In this document: in pieces, positions 10,585 through 20,319 of the stretch | How the letters are laid out: each line of letters begins with the position of its first letter | Position numbering within the stretch: position 1 is the stretch's first letter | Assembly: GCA_030749435.1 (NCBI GenBank) | Contig: JASMKH010000001.1 | Location: 62,001-126,000 of the forward strand | Length of the DNA stretch: 64,000 bases | Direction: 5' to 3' | Source: Phycisphaerales bacterium | Lineage (GTDB): Bacteria; Planctomycetota; Phycisphaerae; Phycisphaerales; SM1A02 | The notes under the pieces: model-generated | Told to the model about the DNA's origin: nothing | The model's input: the letters and a program-made list of their open reading frames with translations, nothing else | Databases searched by the model: none | Translations under genes and position numbers: made by a program

Positions 10585-11181
10585 TCATTTTCGGAGGCGA
10601 TGCCAGCCGCGGGCCAGACGGCCGCGGTTGACACGGTCAAAGGCACCAGCGTCGTGGCGGACCAGCCGCACGAGTTGCGACATGGTGATGCCGAGCGTTC
10701 CGGCAGCACCGGCGACGTCCCAGGCCCGGGCTTCAATGACGTCCATAGCCTCGGCCAGGAGCGGCGGATAGTCGGCGTGTCTGGGGCTGACCCCCATCCG
10801 TGATCCCTGCCTGCGCCGCTTCCACAGATCGCTGCACGCGTAGCGATTGGTGTCGATCCGACGCCGCACCCGTCGAGCGAGTTTCAGCCTGAGCCGCCGC
10901 CAGGCCACGCGGCGATTGTCCTGCTGGCTCCGCCGCTCGGCTGCGAGGATCTCGACGCCGCTGGGCACATGCCGCAGATGGACGGCCGAGTCGCGTCGGT
11001 TGCGATGTTGGCCCCCCGGACCTCGCTGGCGACCGAAGGACTCTTCGCACTCCTTGCGGAGCTGGTCATCGTCGAGGCAGGCCGGATGCACTCCCTCCAT
11101 CAGGATGGGCGGGGGCGGCGGGGGGGCGTCGGGTGGTGGAGGCGTGTCGTGGGTCATGGTGGAGCGGCCGGGAGTGCTCAC
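10585..11181 (-). CDS. Peptide chain release factor-like protein (GGQ domain)
   Basis: Single RF-1/GGQ-type domain protein of 198 residues. FGRQRGPGGQHRNRRDSAVHL (about residues 49-69) carries the GGQ motif that triggers peptidyl-tRNA hydrolysis in release factors; the codon-recognition domains of RF1/RF2 are absent. The remaining C-terminal part has basic helices and a short helix-turn-helix-like stretch (GAAGTLGITMSQLVRLVRHD). A Pro-rich N-terminus precedes the core. GTG 11181 overlaps the tsaD stop as GTGA, favouring this start over ATG 11157 or 11100. Likely role: stalled-ribosome rescue like ArfB, or an uncharacterised release-factor paralogue. The domain call is firm; the role is inferred. 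Confidence 0.8.
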   Translation of the reverse strand: MSTPGRSTMTHDTPPPPDAPPPPPPILMEGVHPACLDDDQLRKECEESFGRQRGPGGQHRNRRDSAVHLRHVPSGVEILAAERRSQQDNRRVAWRRLRLKLARRVRRRIDTNRYACSDLWKRRRQGSRMGVSPRHADYPPLLAEAMDVIEARAWDVAGAAGTLGITMSQLVRLVRHDAGAFDRVNRGRLARGWHRLRK

Positions 11182-12236
11182 CCTACCGGAGGCGGGATTG
11201 GGTGGCGCGGCGTCGCCTGAAGATCGAGATCATCCGTGAGCCCTGCTTCGAGCCGGAGGGCTGCAAGGCCCGCAATCATCGCGGCGTTGTCAACGCAGTA
11301 CCGCATGGGTGGGATCCGGAGCAGCAGGTTGCGCTCATTCGCCAGAAGCGCCAGTTGACGCCGCAGCGGGGCATTGGCCAGTACGCCGCCACCTCCACAG
11401 AGCGAGCGAACATCTTCCGAGTCCACCGCCCGCCGCACACCGCGCACGAGTGCTGCCACTGCGGACTTCTGGAAACTCGCCGCCAGATCTGATCGGGTCG
11501 AATCGCTCAGGTCCGAGACATCGCGAGGGAACCGGGCCTCCCGTCCCCGCCCCCTCGGGTGACCTCTGGCGGCATACAGGAGCGCCGTTTTTAGGCCAGC
11601 AAAGGAAAAGTCCAGAGGGTTGTCTCTGCTGCGGGGGATCGGAAGATCGAATGCCTCCGGGTCGCCTGTTTCTGCGAGTGCTTCGATTGCCGGTCCGCCG
11701 GGATAGCCGGCCTCAAGCATCGTGGCGGCCTTGTCAAAGGCCTCGCCGACGGCGTCGTCAATGGTGCTGCCCAGGAGCGTGGCGCTCAGGGGCTCGGTCT
11801 GGCGGTAGAGGGCGGTGTGGCCGCCGGAGGCGATCAGGGAGATCGCAGGGAAGGAGATCGGTTCGTCATCCAGCGTTGGTGCGTGCAGGTGAGCCAGGAG
11901 ATGGTGCACGCCGATGAGCGGAATGCCCAGGCCCCATGAGAGCGCCTTCGCGGTACTGACGCCGACGAGCAGCGAGCCGATCAACCCGGGTGTGTGCCCG
12001 ACGGCGATGGCGTCCAGATCGCCGAGCGTTGCCCCTGCTTCGCGCAGCGCCTCTTCGATCACCGGCAGCACACGCTCGGCATGCGCTCGGCTGGCGATCT
12101 CGGGGACGACGCCGGCGTATCGGGCGTGCAGATCATGCTGGGTGGCAATGACGCTCGAACGGACCACGCTTGGACCTTCGACGAGGGCCGCCGCCGATTC
12201 ATCGCAACTGGACTCGATGCCGAGAATCAGTGGCAT
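11178..12236 (-). CDS. tsaD: tRNA N6-adenosine threonylcarbamoyltransferase
   Basis: Transfers the threonylcarbamoyl group to A37 of ANN-decoding tRNAs (t6A), with TsaB and TsaE. 352 residues. Starts MPLILGIESSCDESAAAL at ATG 12236; the longer frame upstream runs into the previous gene. Metal-binding motif HHLLAHLHA (about residues 108-116), IASGGHTALY and the ATP-site sequence GGGGVLANAPLRR are present. Cytoplasmic. Its stop overlaps the start of the GGQ-protein gene, so two translation-fidelity genes are coupled. It lies 16 nt after the S41 protease gene. Confidence 0.96.
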   Translation of the reverse strand: MPLILGIESSCDESAAALVEGPSVVRSSVIATQHDLHARYAGVVPEIASRAHAERVLPVIEEALREAGATLGDLDAIAVGHTPGLIGSLLVGVSTAKALSWGLGIPLIGVHHLLAHLHAPTLDDEPISFPAISLIASGGHTALYRQTEPLSATLLGSTIDDAVGEAFDKAATMLEAGYPGGPAIEALAETGDPEAFDLPIPRSRDNPLDFSFAGLKTALLYAARGHPRGRGREARFPRDVSDLSDSTRSDLAASFQKSAVAALVRGVRRAVDSEDVRSLCGGGGVLANAPLRRQLALLANERNLLLRIPPMRYCVDNAAMIAGLAALRLEAGLTDDLDLQATPRHPIPPPVG

Positions 12237-12252
12237 GGGGAGTTCGCTTCGA

Positions 12253-13914
12253 TCATCCAGCGTCGTCTTTGCCGTCGTCGGTGACCGGCTCGAGTTCAAG
12301 CGCACCGAGGCTCGCTCGGATGTCTTCGTTCTCAGCTACGCGCCAGGTCCCGAGGGTCGATCCGTCCGCCGCTCGAAGGGTGATTTCGGCCCCAGCCATG
12401 TCGACGTCCTCGTCGAGACCGACCAGTCCACGCTCCACGGTCGCTTCACTTCCCATGAGGCGGAGGATCTCATCGTTCAGTTGAACCAGATGGCGTTCGA
12501 ATGCCTCCCGGCGATCGAGGGCGGCGTCCAGATCTGCCTGAAGCGGCGGGAATGCGGGGTCCTCGTCCTCGTCCAGTTCGGGCCAGTCCTGATGGGCGTG
12601 GTGGTGCCGAAGCAGCGTCATCGCTTCGGCGAGCGCCGGGTCGTTGTACTCGGTCCGAAGCCACGCTTCGTCGGCAACTTGCGGCAGGTCGGGTTCGTCG
12701 TCCGTGATCGCGTCAAAGACCCAGCGTCGTTCAACTCGCTTCAGCATGTCTTCGGGCGTCTCGGGAACGACGCATCCGGGCGAGGGGTCGACGCCCCAGG
12801 CTTCATCGGGCAGGTGCCTGCGGCGGTGAATGTTGCGTCCACTTGGAACGAAGTAGTAGGCGGTTGTGAACTTGAGCATGCCCATGTCGTCGTCGAGTGG
12901 GCGAACCTCCTGGACGGATCCCTTGCCGAACGATCGCTCGCCGACAATCATCGCCCGGTTGTTGTCACGAAGTGCGCCAGCGACGATTTCACTGGCCGAT
13001 GCTGAATGCTCATCAATGAGCACGACCATGGGCGTGCCTTCGAACGCTTCGCCGGGGGATGCGGTTGCGGTTCGCCGCTCATCGGTCCGATCCTCGCGAG
13101 CAGGAGCGATGCTCACGATCTCACCCCCATCGAGGAAGAGTTCGGCCATGTCGATTGCGGCGGGGAGCGCGCCACCCGGATTGCCACGCAGGTCCAGTAC
13201 CAGCCCGTTGAGCGGCCCCTGCCGGGTAAGCGGCTCCAATGCTTCGAGCAACTGCGGCACCGTGTCCATCGTGAACTGGTTGACTCTGGCGTAGGCGAGC
13301 CCCCTGGACTCGTCGAGGTGGTACCGCCACGCCTGGTTGTGGCGGGCCAGACCCGAGACCGTCGGGGCTGTGATGGGCTGCCGCACCACCGTGAGCCACT
13401 CCTCAGACTCGTCCGTGTGTCGAACGTGAACCCGAACCTCCGAGCCAGGCTCGCCAAGCAACTCGTCGATACAGGTCTGGACCGGCTGACCCTTGGTGTC
13501 GAAGTCGTCGATCATGAGGATGACGTCTCCGGCCCGGACACCAGCTTCGAGCGCGGGTGAGCCGTCCATTGGAGAGAGAATCTCCAGGCGACCGGCACGA
13601 CCGTTCACGTGCGCGCCGATCCCCACGTAGTGACCGCTGAGGTCCTTCTGGAACTCGTCGGTGTGGGACGGGGCCACGTACATGGTGTAGGGATCGTCGA
13701 GGCTCTCGACGATGGCTTCGATGGCAGCCTGCTGCATGGCCGATTCGTCGGGGAGTTCCACGAATCCATTCATCAGAATGGACCGAGTGTCGATGACCGG
13801 GCTGAACCAGTCGTAGTTGCGTGCCCGTCCGGCGATGGCCGAGGGCAGCGTCGTGGCCAGAATCGCCGCCATCGCGATCAGCAGGATGGGAGGGAGGATT
13901 TGCCGGGTATTCAT
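12253..13914 (-). CDS. S41 family C-terminal processing peptidase (PDZ + protease)
   Basis: Exported serine protease related to CtpA/Prc, 553 residues. An N-terminal hydrophobic segment (about residues 7-28) is a signal peptide or anchor. A PDZ domain covers about 95-185 (GVRAGDVILMIDD), followed by the S41 core: LVLDLRGNPGGALPAAID, the catalytic serine in EHSASASEIVAGAL (near 308) and the lysine in GERSFGKGSVQEV (near 330). The C-terminal 150 residues are acidic and of unknown function. Likely a periplasmic protein-processing or quality-control enzyme. Divergent from hflX. Confidence 0.92.
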   Translation of the reverse strand: MNTRQILPPILLIAMAAILATTLPSAIAGRARNYDWFSPVIDTRSILMNGFVELPDESAMQQAAIEAIVESLDDPYTMYVAPSHTDEFQKDLSGHYVGIGAHVNGRAGRLEILSPMDGSPALEAGVRAGDVILMIDDFDTKGQPVQTCIDELLGEPGSEVRVHVRHTDESEEWLTVVRQPITAPTVSGLARHNQAWRYHLDESRGLAYARVNQFTMDTVPQLLEALEPLTRQGPLNGLVLDLRGNPGGALPAAIDMAELFLDGGEIVSIAPAREDRTDERRTATASPGEAFEGTPMVVLIDEHSASASEIVAGALRDNNRAMIVGERSFGKGSVQEVRPLDDDMGMLKFTTAYYFVPSGRNIHRRRHLPDEAWGVDPSPGCVVPETPEDMLKRVERRWVFDAITDDEPDLPQVADEAWLRTEYNDPALAEAMTLLRHHHAHQDWPELDEDEDPAFPPLQADLDAALDRREAFERHLVQLNDEILRLMGSEATVERGLVGLDEDVDMAGAEITLRAADGSTLGTWRVAENEDIRASLGALELEPVTDDGKDDAG

Positions 13915-14027
13915 TGGAGGAAGTGCCTCGTATCAGGTCTGCTCATGTCGTACGATCGGCCCGCCGATGCGTATCCGGGCTGACGCGGACCCCATCGTAA
14001 CTCCCAACGGAGGCCTTGATCACACCC

Positions 14028-15443
14028 ATGTCCCAAATGCAGCGTGAGCAACTCAAGGTTGCACGAGAGCGGGCCGTACTGGTGGCGCTTCGCCTGCCCG
14101 GGGATCGTCTGGATCTGGAAGATCGATTGCAGGAGCTTCAGGCGCTGGCTTCAACAGCCGGTGCCGAGGTTGTGGGCGTGCTCTCGCAGCGGCGATCGAA
14201 GCCAGTTGGGCGGACGTTTCTGGGCAAGGGCAAGGTGGAGGAACTGGCTGGCCTGATCGGGATGACCGAGGCGTCGATCGCCATCTTCGACCACGATCTC
14301 ACGCCAGCCCAGATCCGTAACCTCGAGAAGGCGCTCTCGGTCAAGATCATCGATCGAAGCGAACTGATCCTGGACATCTTTGCGCGACGGGCGACCACCC
14401 ACGCCGCCAAGCTGCAGGTGGAGATTGCCCAACTGGAGTACACCTACCCGCGACTGAGGGCGATGTGGGACCACCTTGGTCAGGTGACCGGTGGCGCGCC
14501 GGTGGGCATCGGCACGCGTGGTCCCGGCGAGCAGCAGTTGGAGATCGATCGCCGGCTTGTGCAGCGGAGGCTCAAGCAACTCAGGCGCGAGTTGGATGGC
14601 ATCCACGCCCGCAAGGAACGTGAGGTGAGCCATCGCAATGAGGACCACTTCACGGTTGGTCTGGTCGGGTACACCAACGCGGGCAAGTCGAGCCTCTTCA
14701 ACCGCCTGACTGCTGGCGGGGCCTTTGCGCACGACAAACTGTTCGCGACACTCTCCACCCGCGTCGAACAATGGAGCCTCGGTGACGGCAATGCCGTACT
14801 GCTGAGCGACACCGTCGGATTCATTCGCGACCTGCCCCACCATCTGGTGGCATCCTTCCGATCCACCCTTGAGGAGACCGTGCACTGTCAGTTGCTGCTG
14901 GTCGTGGTCGACGTCAATGATCCGACCGCGTGCCAGCAGTTCGAGTCGGTGCTGCGAACGCTTGATGACATCGGGGCCACCAACCAGCCTCGACAACTGG
15001 TTCTCAACAAGGTGGATCAACTTGAGAAGCAGGATTCACTGCTGTGCTGGCTGCGGAACCATCCGGACGCCCTCCCGGTCAGCGCGGAGACCGAAGAGGG
15101 GCTGGATCGTCTGACCGAACTGGTGCGGGATCAGTCCATCGGACCGAGGGCCGAGGTGGCTGTCACGCTGGCGACGCGGGATGCTCGCGCGGTGGACTTC
15201 CTCGAGCGGCGTACGCCGGTGACCCACCGAGAGTATGGCGACGGGACCGTGACCATCCACACCTCGCTGGGCGCACGGCAGGCCAGCCAACTGCTCTCGC
15301 ACTCCAAGAGTGTCCGAGTCGGGTCGACACCGCTGGCCGATGTGCTTGAGACCCTGTGGCCGGCGCCCTCGGTCCTCGGGGACTCATGCAGGATTCCTCC
15401 GCACCGTGCGCACGGGCTGGCGTCCCCCTGGGGCGACGCATGA
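14028..15443 (+). CDS. hflX: GTPase HflX (ribosome-associated)
   Basis: Splits stalled or heat-damaged 70S ribosomes. 471 residues from ATG 14028; a TTG at 14016 in the same frame lies only 2 nt after GGAGG (14009-14013), so the exact start is uncertain. The N-terminal HflX domain includes RRSKPVGRTFLGKGKVEEL, then the G domain: G1 GYTNAGKSSLFNRL (from about residue 214), G3 DTVGFIRDLPHHLV, G4 NKVD. The stop overlaps the next gene's ATG (ATGA), so the two are translationally coupled. Confidence 0.95.
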   Translation: MSQMQREQLKVARERAVLVALRLPGDRLDLEDRLQELQALASTAGAEVVGVLSQRRSKPVGRTFLGKGKVEELAGLIGMTEASIAIFDHDLTPAQIRNLEKALSVKIIDRSELILDIFARRATTHAAKLQVEIAQLEYTYPRLRAMWDHLGQVTGGAPVGIGTRGPGEQQLEIDRRLVQRRLKQLRRELDGIHARKEREVSHRNEDHFTVGLVGYTNAGKSSLFNRLTAGGAFAHDKLFATLSTRVEQWSLGDGNAVLLSDTVGFIRDLPHHLVASFRSTLEETVHCQLLLVVVDVNDPTACQQFESVLRTLDDIGATNQPRQLVLNKVDQLEKQDSLLCWLRNHPDALPVSAETEEGLDRLTELVRDQSIGPRAEVAVTLATRDARAVDFLERRTPVTHREYGDGTVTIHTSLGARQASQLLSHSKSVRVGSTPLADVLETLWPAPSVLGDSCRIPPHRAHGLASPWGDA

Positions 15444-16393
15444 GCAGATCATCGTCCGGGCTCGATCGGTACCGGCGCGAACTCGATCCGGCGCTGGTGG
15501 CGCGGGTGCGGTCCTGGTGCGATGTCCCCGGCCTGCAGCCGCTGCTCGAGTCGCTGTTGTCGCAGCAGCGCCGTCGGCGGTTTCTGGACCTCTGGGTCGA
15601 AGCCATGGTGGCGGATCAACTCCACAGCCGCGGATGCGAACTGCTCGCCGAAGTTGAGACGCCGTCGGGACGAACCTGCGACTTTCGGGTTCGTCTGGAC
15701 GGGCTGGAGTGGTTTCTTCACGTCAAGCGGCTCGATGAAGGCCGCCGCGGCGAGGCGCGGCATCTCTCCATTTCACCGCGGCTGCGTGTGCTCGAACAGA
15801 TTGCCCGTCCATTCATGGTCCGCATCCGGTGGGCCGAGGGAATCGACGAGGTGTTGATGCAGGAGTTTGTTGAGCGGGCGAGCGTCTTTCTTGAGATGGC
15901 GAAGATCGGCGACGAGTTGACGGTACGCGACGAGTCCGGGCTGGAACTCGGCGCGGTCCGTGTGGTGGGGCAGTGGGAGGGCGGCCACATCTCGCTCGCG
16001 ATCGGGCTTCCCTCGGGATTCGTCGATGAAACGCCCCGGATTCGCCGGCTTCTTGATCGGGCGTATCGACAGTTCATGCCGCGAGCGGAGAACGTCATTC
16101 TGGTGGTCGGCACCCGCCGGGCTGCGATCCTCGACTTTGACTCCGCCCTGCTCGGCGCGGCCGAAGAGCGGTGGGACACCCACCCCTCGGGTGGCGGCCG
16201 GGCTGCGGTGGGACGCGCACGCGACGGGTTCTGGTCGGGAGGAAGCCGTCCCGAGAGTACCATGTGCGCGTGGAGCCACGCCAACGCCGCCTCCAGCCGC
16301 TTGCACATTGAGGCGAGGTTCCGCGAAGATCCACGTCCCGATCCTACGCTGGCCGCTCAGGTGAGCGCCCTGTTCGGTGACGACGAAGTATGA
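15440..16393 (+). CDS. Conserved hypothetical protein, possible PD-(D/E)XK-like fold
   Basis: 317 residues, not assigned to a named family. The ATG at 15440 overlaps the hflX stop. In the first 120 residues there is a helix with an acidic residue (FLDLWVEAMVADQL), then EVETPSGRTCDFRVRLDG and WFLHVKRLDE. The pattern helix-E, D-F, then hydrophobic-xVK resembles the PD-(D/E)XK nuclease core, though the position of the last acidic residue is His. The rest is predicted mixed alpha/beta; no signal peptide. A role in RNA/DNA processing near HflX is only a guess. Confidence 0.6.
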   Translation: MSRSSSGLDRYRRELDPALVARVRSWCDVPGLQPLLESLLSQQRRRRFLDLWVEAMVADQLHSRGCELLAEVETPSGRTCDFRVRLDGLEWFLHVKRLDEGRRGEARHLSISPRLRVLEQIARPFMVRIRWAEGIDEVLMQEFVERASVFLEMAKIGDELTVRDESGLELGAVRVVGQWEGGHISLAIGLPSGFVDETPRIRRLLDRAYRQFMPRAENVILVVGTRRAAILDFDSALLGAAEERWDTHPSGGGRAAVGRARDGFWSGGSRPESTMCAWSHANAASSRLHIEARFREDPRPDPTLAAQVSALFGDDEV

Positions 16394-16409
16394 GAGGAAG
16401 TATGGAACC

Positions 16410-17537
16410 ATGCACGACCCACGGATGACCGAGTTGGCGGGGCTGCTGGCCTCGCACTCCACGTCGCTTCAACCTGGCGAGCATGTGCTCATCGAGGCGT
16501 TTGACATTCCAGAGGCCATGGTGATCGAACTCATCAAGGCATGCCGAGAACGCGGGGCCCACCCGCACGTGGCCCTCAGATGCAATCGGGTTCTGCGATC
16601 GCTTGTGGAAGGGGGCAGCGATGCACAGTTCGACGTGATGGCGGCCGGTGATCTGGACCGGATGCAGCGTATGGACGCGTACATCGGGCTGCGGGGCGGG
16701 TTCAATATCAATGAAATGGCGGGCGTCCCCGGGGATCGCATGAAGGCCTGGGGATCGCGGTACATGAAGCCGGTGCACCTCCAGGAGCGGGTGAATCACA
16801 CGAAGTGGTGCGTGCTGCGATGGCCGACGCCGTCCATGGCCCAACTGGCGCAGTCATCTACAGCGGAGTTCGAGGACTTCTACTTCAATGTCTGCACGCT
16901 CGACTACGCAGCCATGGCGGACGCAGCAAGCGTGTTGGTGGAGCGAATGAACCGAACCGACCGGGTTCATCTGGTCGGGCCGGGCGACACGGATCTGCAA
17001 TTCTCCATCAAGGACATTCCTGCCGTTGCATGTACGGGCTCACACAACATCCCGGACGGAGAGTGCTTCACCGCGCCGGTTCGTGATTCGATCAACGGTG
17101 TGATTCAATACAACACGCCAAGCGTGTATCAGGGGCAGAGTGTCCACAGCGTTCGGCTCGAGTTCAAGGATGGCCGGATCATCGGTCACGACGCCGAGTC
17201 CGGAGCCGAACAACTTTCCGGCATCTTTGACACCGATGATGGGGCACGCTATGTCGGCGAATTCGCAATCGGATTCAACCCTCATGTGCGTGAGCCAATG
17301 ATGGACATTCTCTTCGACGAGAAGATCGCAGGGTCGCTTCACTTCACGCCGGGGCAGGCCTACGAGGATGCGGACAACGGCAATCGAAGCGACATCCACT
17401 GGGATCTCGTACTCATTCAACGGCCAGAGTACGGAGGCGGTCGAATCGTGTTTGACGGAGAGGTCATCCGCGAAGACGGGGAGTTCGTTGTGGACGATCT
17501 ACTTCCCTTGAACGCAGCCAATCTGGTCAATCCCTAG
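16410..17537 (+). CDS. M29 family aminopeptidase (AmpS/PepS-like)
   Basis: Thermophilic-aminopeptidase-type metallopeptidase that removes N-terminal residues from peptides in the cytoplasm. 375 residues, starting MHDPRMTELAGLLASHS at ATG 16410; AGAGG lies 12 nt upstream. Visible family landmarks include the GDTDLQFSI strand, the metal-binding ECFTAP segment (glutamate ligand, GSHNIPDGECFTAP, about 212-225), ARYVGEFAIGFNP (second glutamate), and HFTPGQAYED with the following SDIHWDLV (histidine and aspartate ligands). Seventeen bases after the nuclease-like gene. Its 3' end overlaps the convergent MMPL gene by 11 nt. Confidence 0.9.
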   Translation: MHDPRMTELAGLLASHSTSLQPGEHVLIEAFDIPEAMVIELIKACRERGAHPHVALRCNRVLRSLVEGGSDAQFDVMAAGDLDRMQRMDAYIGLRGGFNINEMAGVPGDRMKAWGSRYMKPVHLQERVNHTKWCVLRWPTPSMAQLAQSSTAEFEDFYFNVCTLDYAAMADAASVLVERMNRTDRVHLVGPGDTDLQFSIKDIPAVACTGSHNIPDGECFTAPVRDSINGVIQYNTPSVYQGQSVHSVRLEFKDGRIIGHDAESGAEQLSGIFDTDDGARYVGEFAIGFNPHVREPMMDILFDEKIAGSLHFTPGQAYEDADNGNRSDIHWDLVLIQRPEYGGGRIVFDGEVIREDGEFVVDDLLPLNAANLVNP

Positions 17538-20157
17538 AGGCGTTTCGTCGCAACCGCTGGCCCCGCAATCGGAGTACTGCCGGCAGAACCGTCCACGATG
17601 CTGCCAGCGTGATCAACAGACCGATCACCATGACGATGGCGAGGGACCGCACGCCTCGGTGCGCTGCCAGCATCAGGGCGGCAAATCCGAAGGCGGTGGT
17701 GGCGGTGGTCAGCAGGATCCCCGTTCCGGTGCCTCCCCAGAGTCCGGGAGGTCGGACGCGAGGATCGCTCAGCCAGCGATGCACGACATGGACACCGCTG
17801 TCGACCCCGATGCCGAAGATCAGCGGGAGCACCATGAGGTTGGCGAAGTTCAGGTTCAGCCCGACCAAACCCATGAATCCGAACGTGCCGGCGAATCCGA
17901 TGATGACGGGGAGGAGGCCGCAGCAGGCGTCGGCGATCGATCTGAAGTCGAACAGCAGAATCGCCAGAACCGCGACCAGGGCGAACACGCCGGAGGTCGC
18001 GTAGGCGCGGACGATGAGGCTGGAGGACTCCAGAATCTGCACCGGAGGGCCGAGCACGTCGGGCGCCACACTCCGAACGGAGGAGACAAACTCGTTGAGT
18101 CGATCGGGCTCCAGTATGGACGTGGTTCCGGTTGTGGGCGCGACGCGGAGCAGCCACTGGCCATCGCGGCCAACCCATGAAGCTCGAAGAAACGGTGGCA
18201 GGTCCGAGGCATCCGGGGCGGCCGGGTCGAGGGCCTGTGTCATGGAGTCCGCAAACGCTGGCCGCTGCGCTGCCCACGCTGCCTCGAGTCGCTCAATGCG
18301 GGATCGACGTTCGGCCGCGTTTCCATCGAGGCCGTGCCAATTCCGCAGCGCCTCATCCAGGGCATGCATCATCGGCTTCAGGGCTGGCGTCGCCGCAGTC
18401 TCGCTTCGCAGCCGGTCTCGAATCCTGCCGAGCACGGTGGGCACGAATCCCACCGAGGTTGGCGCGACCTCCGGCTTCGGCGCCGAGGATGCTGCGGACT
18501 TGACGGCCTCCTGCCGCGCAGTGAGATTCGGTGGTAGGAGCATCCCCATGCCACCGACTTCCTCGACCTGATCGAGCGATCGCAGCGCGGTGACGATGTG
18601 CGGCGCCCGGGCTGCGTCGGTCATCACCAGACCGCTCCAGAGGTCGGCGCCGGGTTCTTCCGCAAGCCGCCGCTGCCATGTGACTGCCTCCAGATGCGGC
18701 GGCTGCAGGTTCATGATGTTCGAGTCGTATCGGAGTTGTGACGCCATCGCGATCAACACGGCCGTCACCACACCTGCGACGATGAGCAGGGAGGCGGCGT
18801 GTCGGTGCAGTGGCTTTACAAGCCGCCGAAGCGTGTTGGCGCCGACCGGGCGCATGACCGCGAGGTCATTGCGCCAGCGGTCGGACAGCGCCAACATCGC
18901 GGGGAAGACACTCATGACGGCGATCAGGCAGAGCAGCACGCCGCCCGCCGCGATGATGCCCATCTCGGCGACTCCGAGAAAGGCGCTGAAGGCGGTGCAT
19001 CCGAATGCGGCGGCCGTCGTGATCGCTCCGGTGACGAGGCCGGGACCGACGTCCTGAAACGTCCGCGCCATGGCGTCTGGCAGACGCTCGCCGTCCTGTT
19101 CGATCATTCGAAGTCGGGCGACGATGTGCAGGGCGAAGTCGACGCCGAGCCCGATGAGGATGGCCGAGAACACCATCGAGAGAAGTTGCAGGTGCCCGAC
19201 GGAGATCACGACCCACGCGAAGCTCCACGCGATTCCTACCAGGAGCGCCGTTGCGGCCATCAGGGGAATGCGGATTCGTCTGAATGCAGTGATCAGCATC
19301 AGCGTGACGAGTGCGAATGCGACGAGGGAAGCGATCGTCGAATCCGTGGTGGCCTGCTGCGTCTCGTCGGACTCGATGGCCGGTATCCCCGTGACGCCCC
19401 AGGGCACATCCGCGTCATGTTCCGTTTCGAGCCACCGGGCCACGCTGCTTCGCAGCGAATCGAGCGACAGGGCGATGCCACCGATTGAGTCGCTGGCGGG
19501 CGCCGCCAGCGAGACCATGATCAGTCGGATTCGGCCCGACGCGGTTTGCAATGGAGTCCAGCCCTCACGCAGCGGCGCGAGCAGATCGAACCGGACGGGC
19601 CGGCCCTCGATGGCGTCGACGTAGGGACGGAGCATCCGATCCAACTCGTCGGGCGATGCGTCCGTGGGTTCGTCTCCGCGCTTGAGCATGGTCAGGAGCG
19701 CGTCGGCGGCGGTCGGGGCCGCGGCCACCGCGCGGCCGCGGAGCAACTTCTCAAGTGTGTCCTCAAAGACCGCTTCGGGAGCGACCCGCCACAGCCGAGG
19801 GCCGGCTTCGGCGTTGGCGAAGCCTGCATCGGCGGATTGAATGCCCGGGCTGCTCCGCAGATGGTCCGCGAGTCGCCTCGCAGCTGCGTCGACCGAGTCG
19901 TCGTCCGGTTCGCCTTCGAGGCAGATGACGACGTCGTTCCAGTGGGGGAAGTCCGTTCGGTACATGGCGTACCGCCGCGCCCACGGCAGGTCCTCGGACA
20001 TCAGCGCATTTCGGTCGGCCTTGATCTCCAGGCCCGTTGCAGCCACAACGATGGAGGCTGCGGCGAGCAGGCCACAGATCCACAGCGTCCAGATGGGATG
20101 CGTGGTGACGGCTCGACCCCAAGTCTGGAGCAGGCGATCTCGAATGCGGCGATGCAT
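17527..20157 (-). CDS. MMPL/RND family transporter (HpnN-like)
   Basis: Inner-membrane exporter of 876 residues with the RND layout of two repeats: TM1 (about 20-42), a large periplasmic loop, then TM2-6 (about 270-425); TM7 near 455-475, a second loop, and TM8-12 to the C-terminus. LIGLGVDFALHIVARL and IFGIGVDSGVHVVHRW are the paired TM motifs with the proton-relay aspartate. No outer-membrane partner or adaptor gene is adjacent. The sequence resembles the hopanoid/lipid-exporting MMPL branch, but the substrate is unproven. Start ATG 20157 lies nine bases after a TAGCCT hexamer. Confidence 0.88.
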   Translation of the reverse strand: MHRRIRDRLLQTWGRAVTTHPIWTLWICGLLAAASIVVAATGLEIKADRNALMSEDLPWARRYAMYRTDFPHWNDVVICLEGEPDDDSVDAAARRLADHLRSSPGIQSADAGFANAEAGPRLWRVAPEAVFEDTLEKLLRGRAVAAAPTAADALLTMLKRGDEPTDASPDELDRMLRPYVDAIEGRPVRFDLLAPLREGWTPLQTASGRIRLIMVSLAAPASDSIGGIALSLDSLRSSVARWLETEHDADVPWGVTGIPAIESDETQQATTDSTIASLVAFALVTLMLITAFRRIRIPLMAATALLVGIAWSFAWVVISVGHLQLLSMVFSAILIGLGVDFALHIVARLRMIEQDGERLPDAMARTFQDVGPGLVTGAITTAAAFGCTAFSAFLGVAEMGIIAAGGVLLCLIAVMSVFPAMLALSDRWRNDLAVMRPVGANTLRRLVKPLHRHAASLLIVAGVVTAVLIAMASQLRYDSNIMNLQPPHLEAVTWQRRLAEEPGADLWSGLVMTDAARAPHIVTALRSLDQVEEVGGMGMLLPPNLTARQEAVKSAASSAPKPEVAPTSVGFVPTVLGRIRDRLRSETAATPALKPMMHALDEALRNWHGLDGNAAERRSRIERLEAAWAAQRPAFADSMTQALDPAAPDASDLPPFLRASWVGRDGQWLLRVAPTTGTTSILEPDRLNEFVSSVRSVAPDVLGPPVQILESSSLIVRAYATSGVFALVAVLAILLFDFRSIADACCGLLPVIIGFAGTFGFMGLVGLNLNFANLMVLPLIFGIGVDSGVHVVHRWLSDPRVRPPGLWGGTGTGILLTTATTAFGFAALMLAAHRGVRSLAIVMVIGLLITLAASWTVLPAVLRLRGQRLRRNASRD

Positions 20158-20319
20158 CGGGGGCGGAGGCTATCAGGGAGGTCTCCGCTCGGGATCATCG
20201 GCCGTCCAGACCGCACGACCTGACTTCCCGCAGCCGCCCTCGGCCTGCAATTGGCATCCCGCTTGAGTGGCCCGGGCGGGATGTCGACCTCAGAGGTGTC
20301 GAAAGGGAGTCAGGACGCC

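Noticed and set aside
20252-20266. Possible sigma54 promoter (TGGCA-N6-TTGA) before the MshEN-like gene
   Set aside because: The -12 element ends GA rather than the near-invariant GC, so the match is not good enough.
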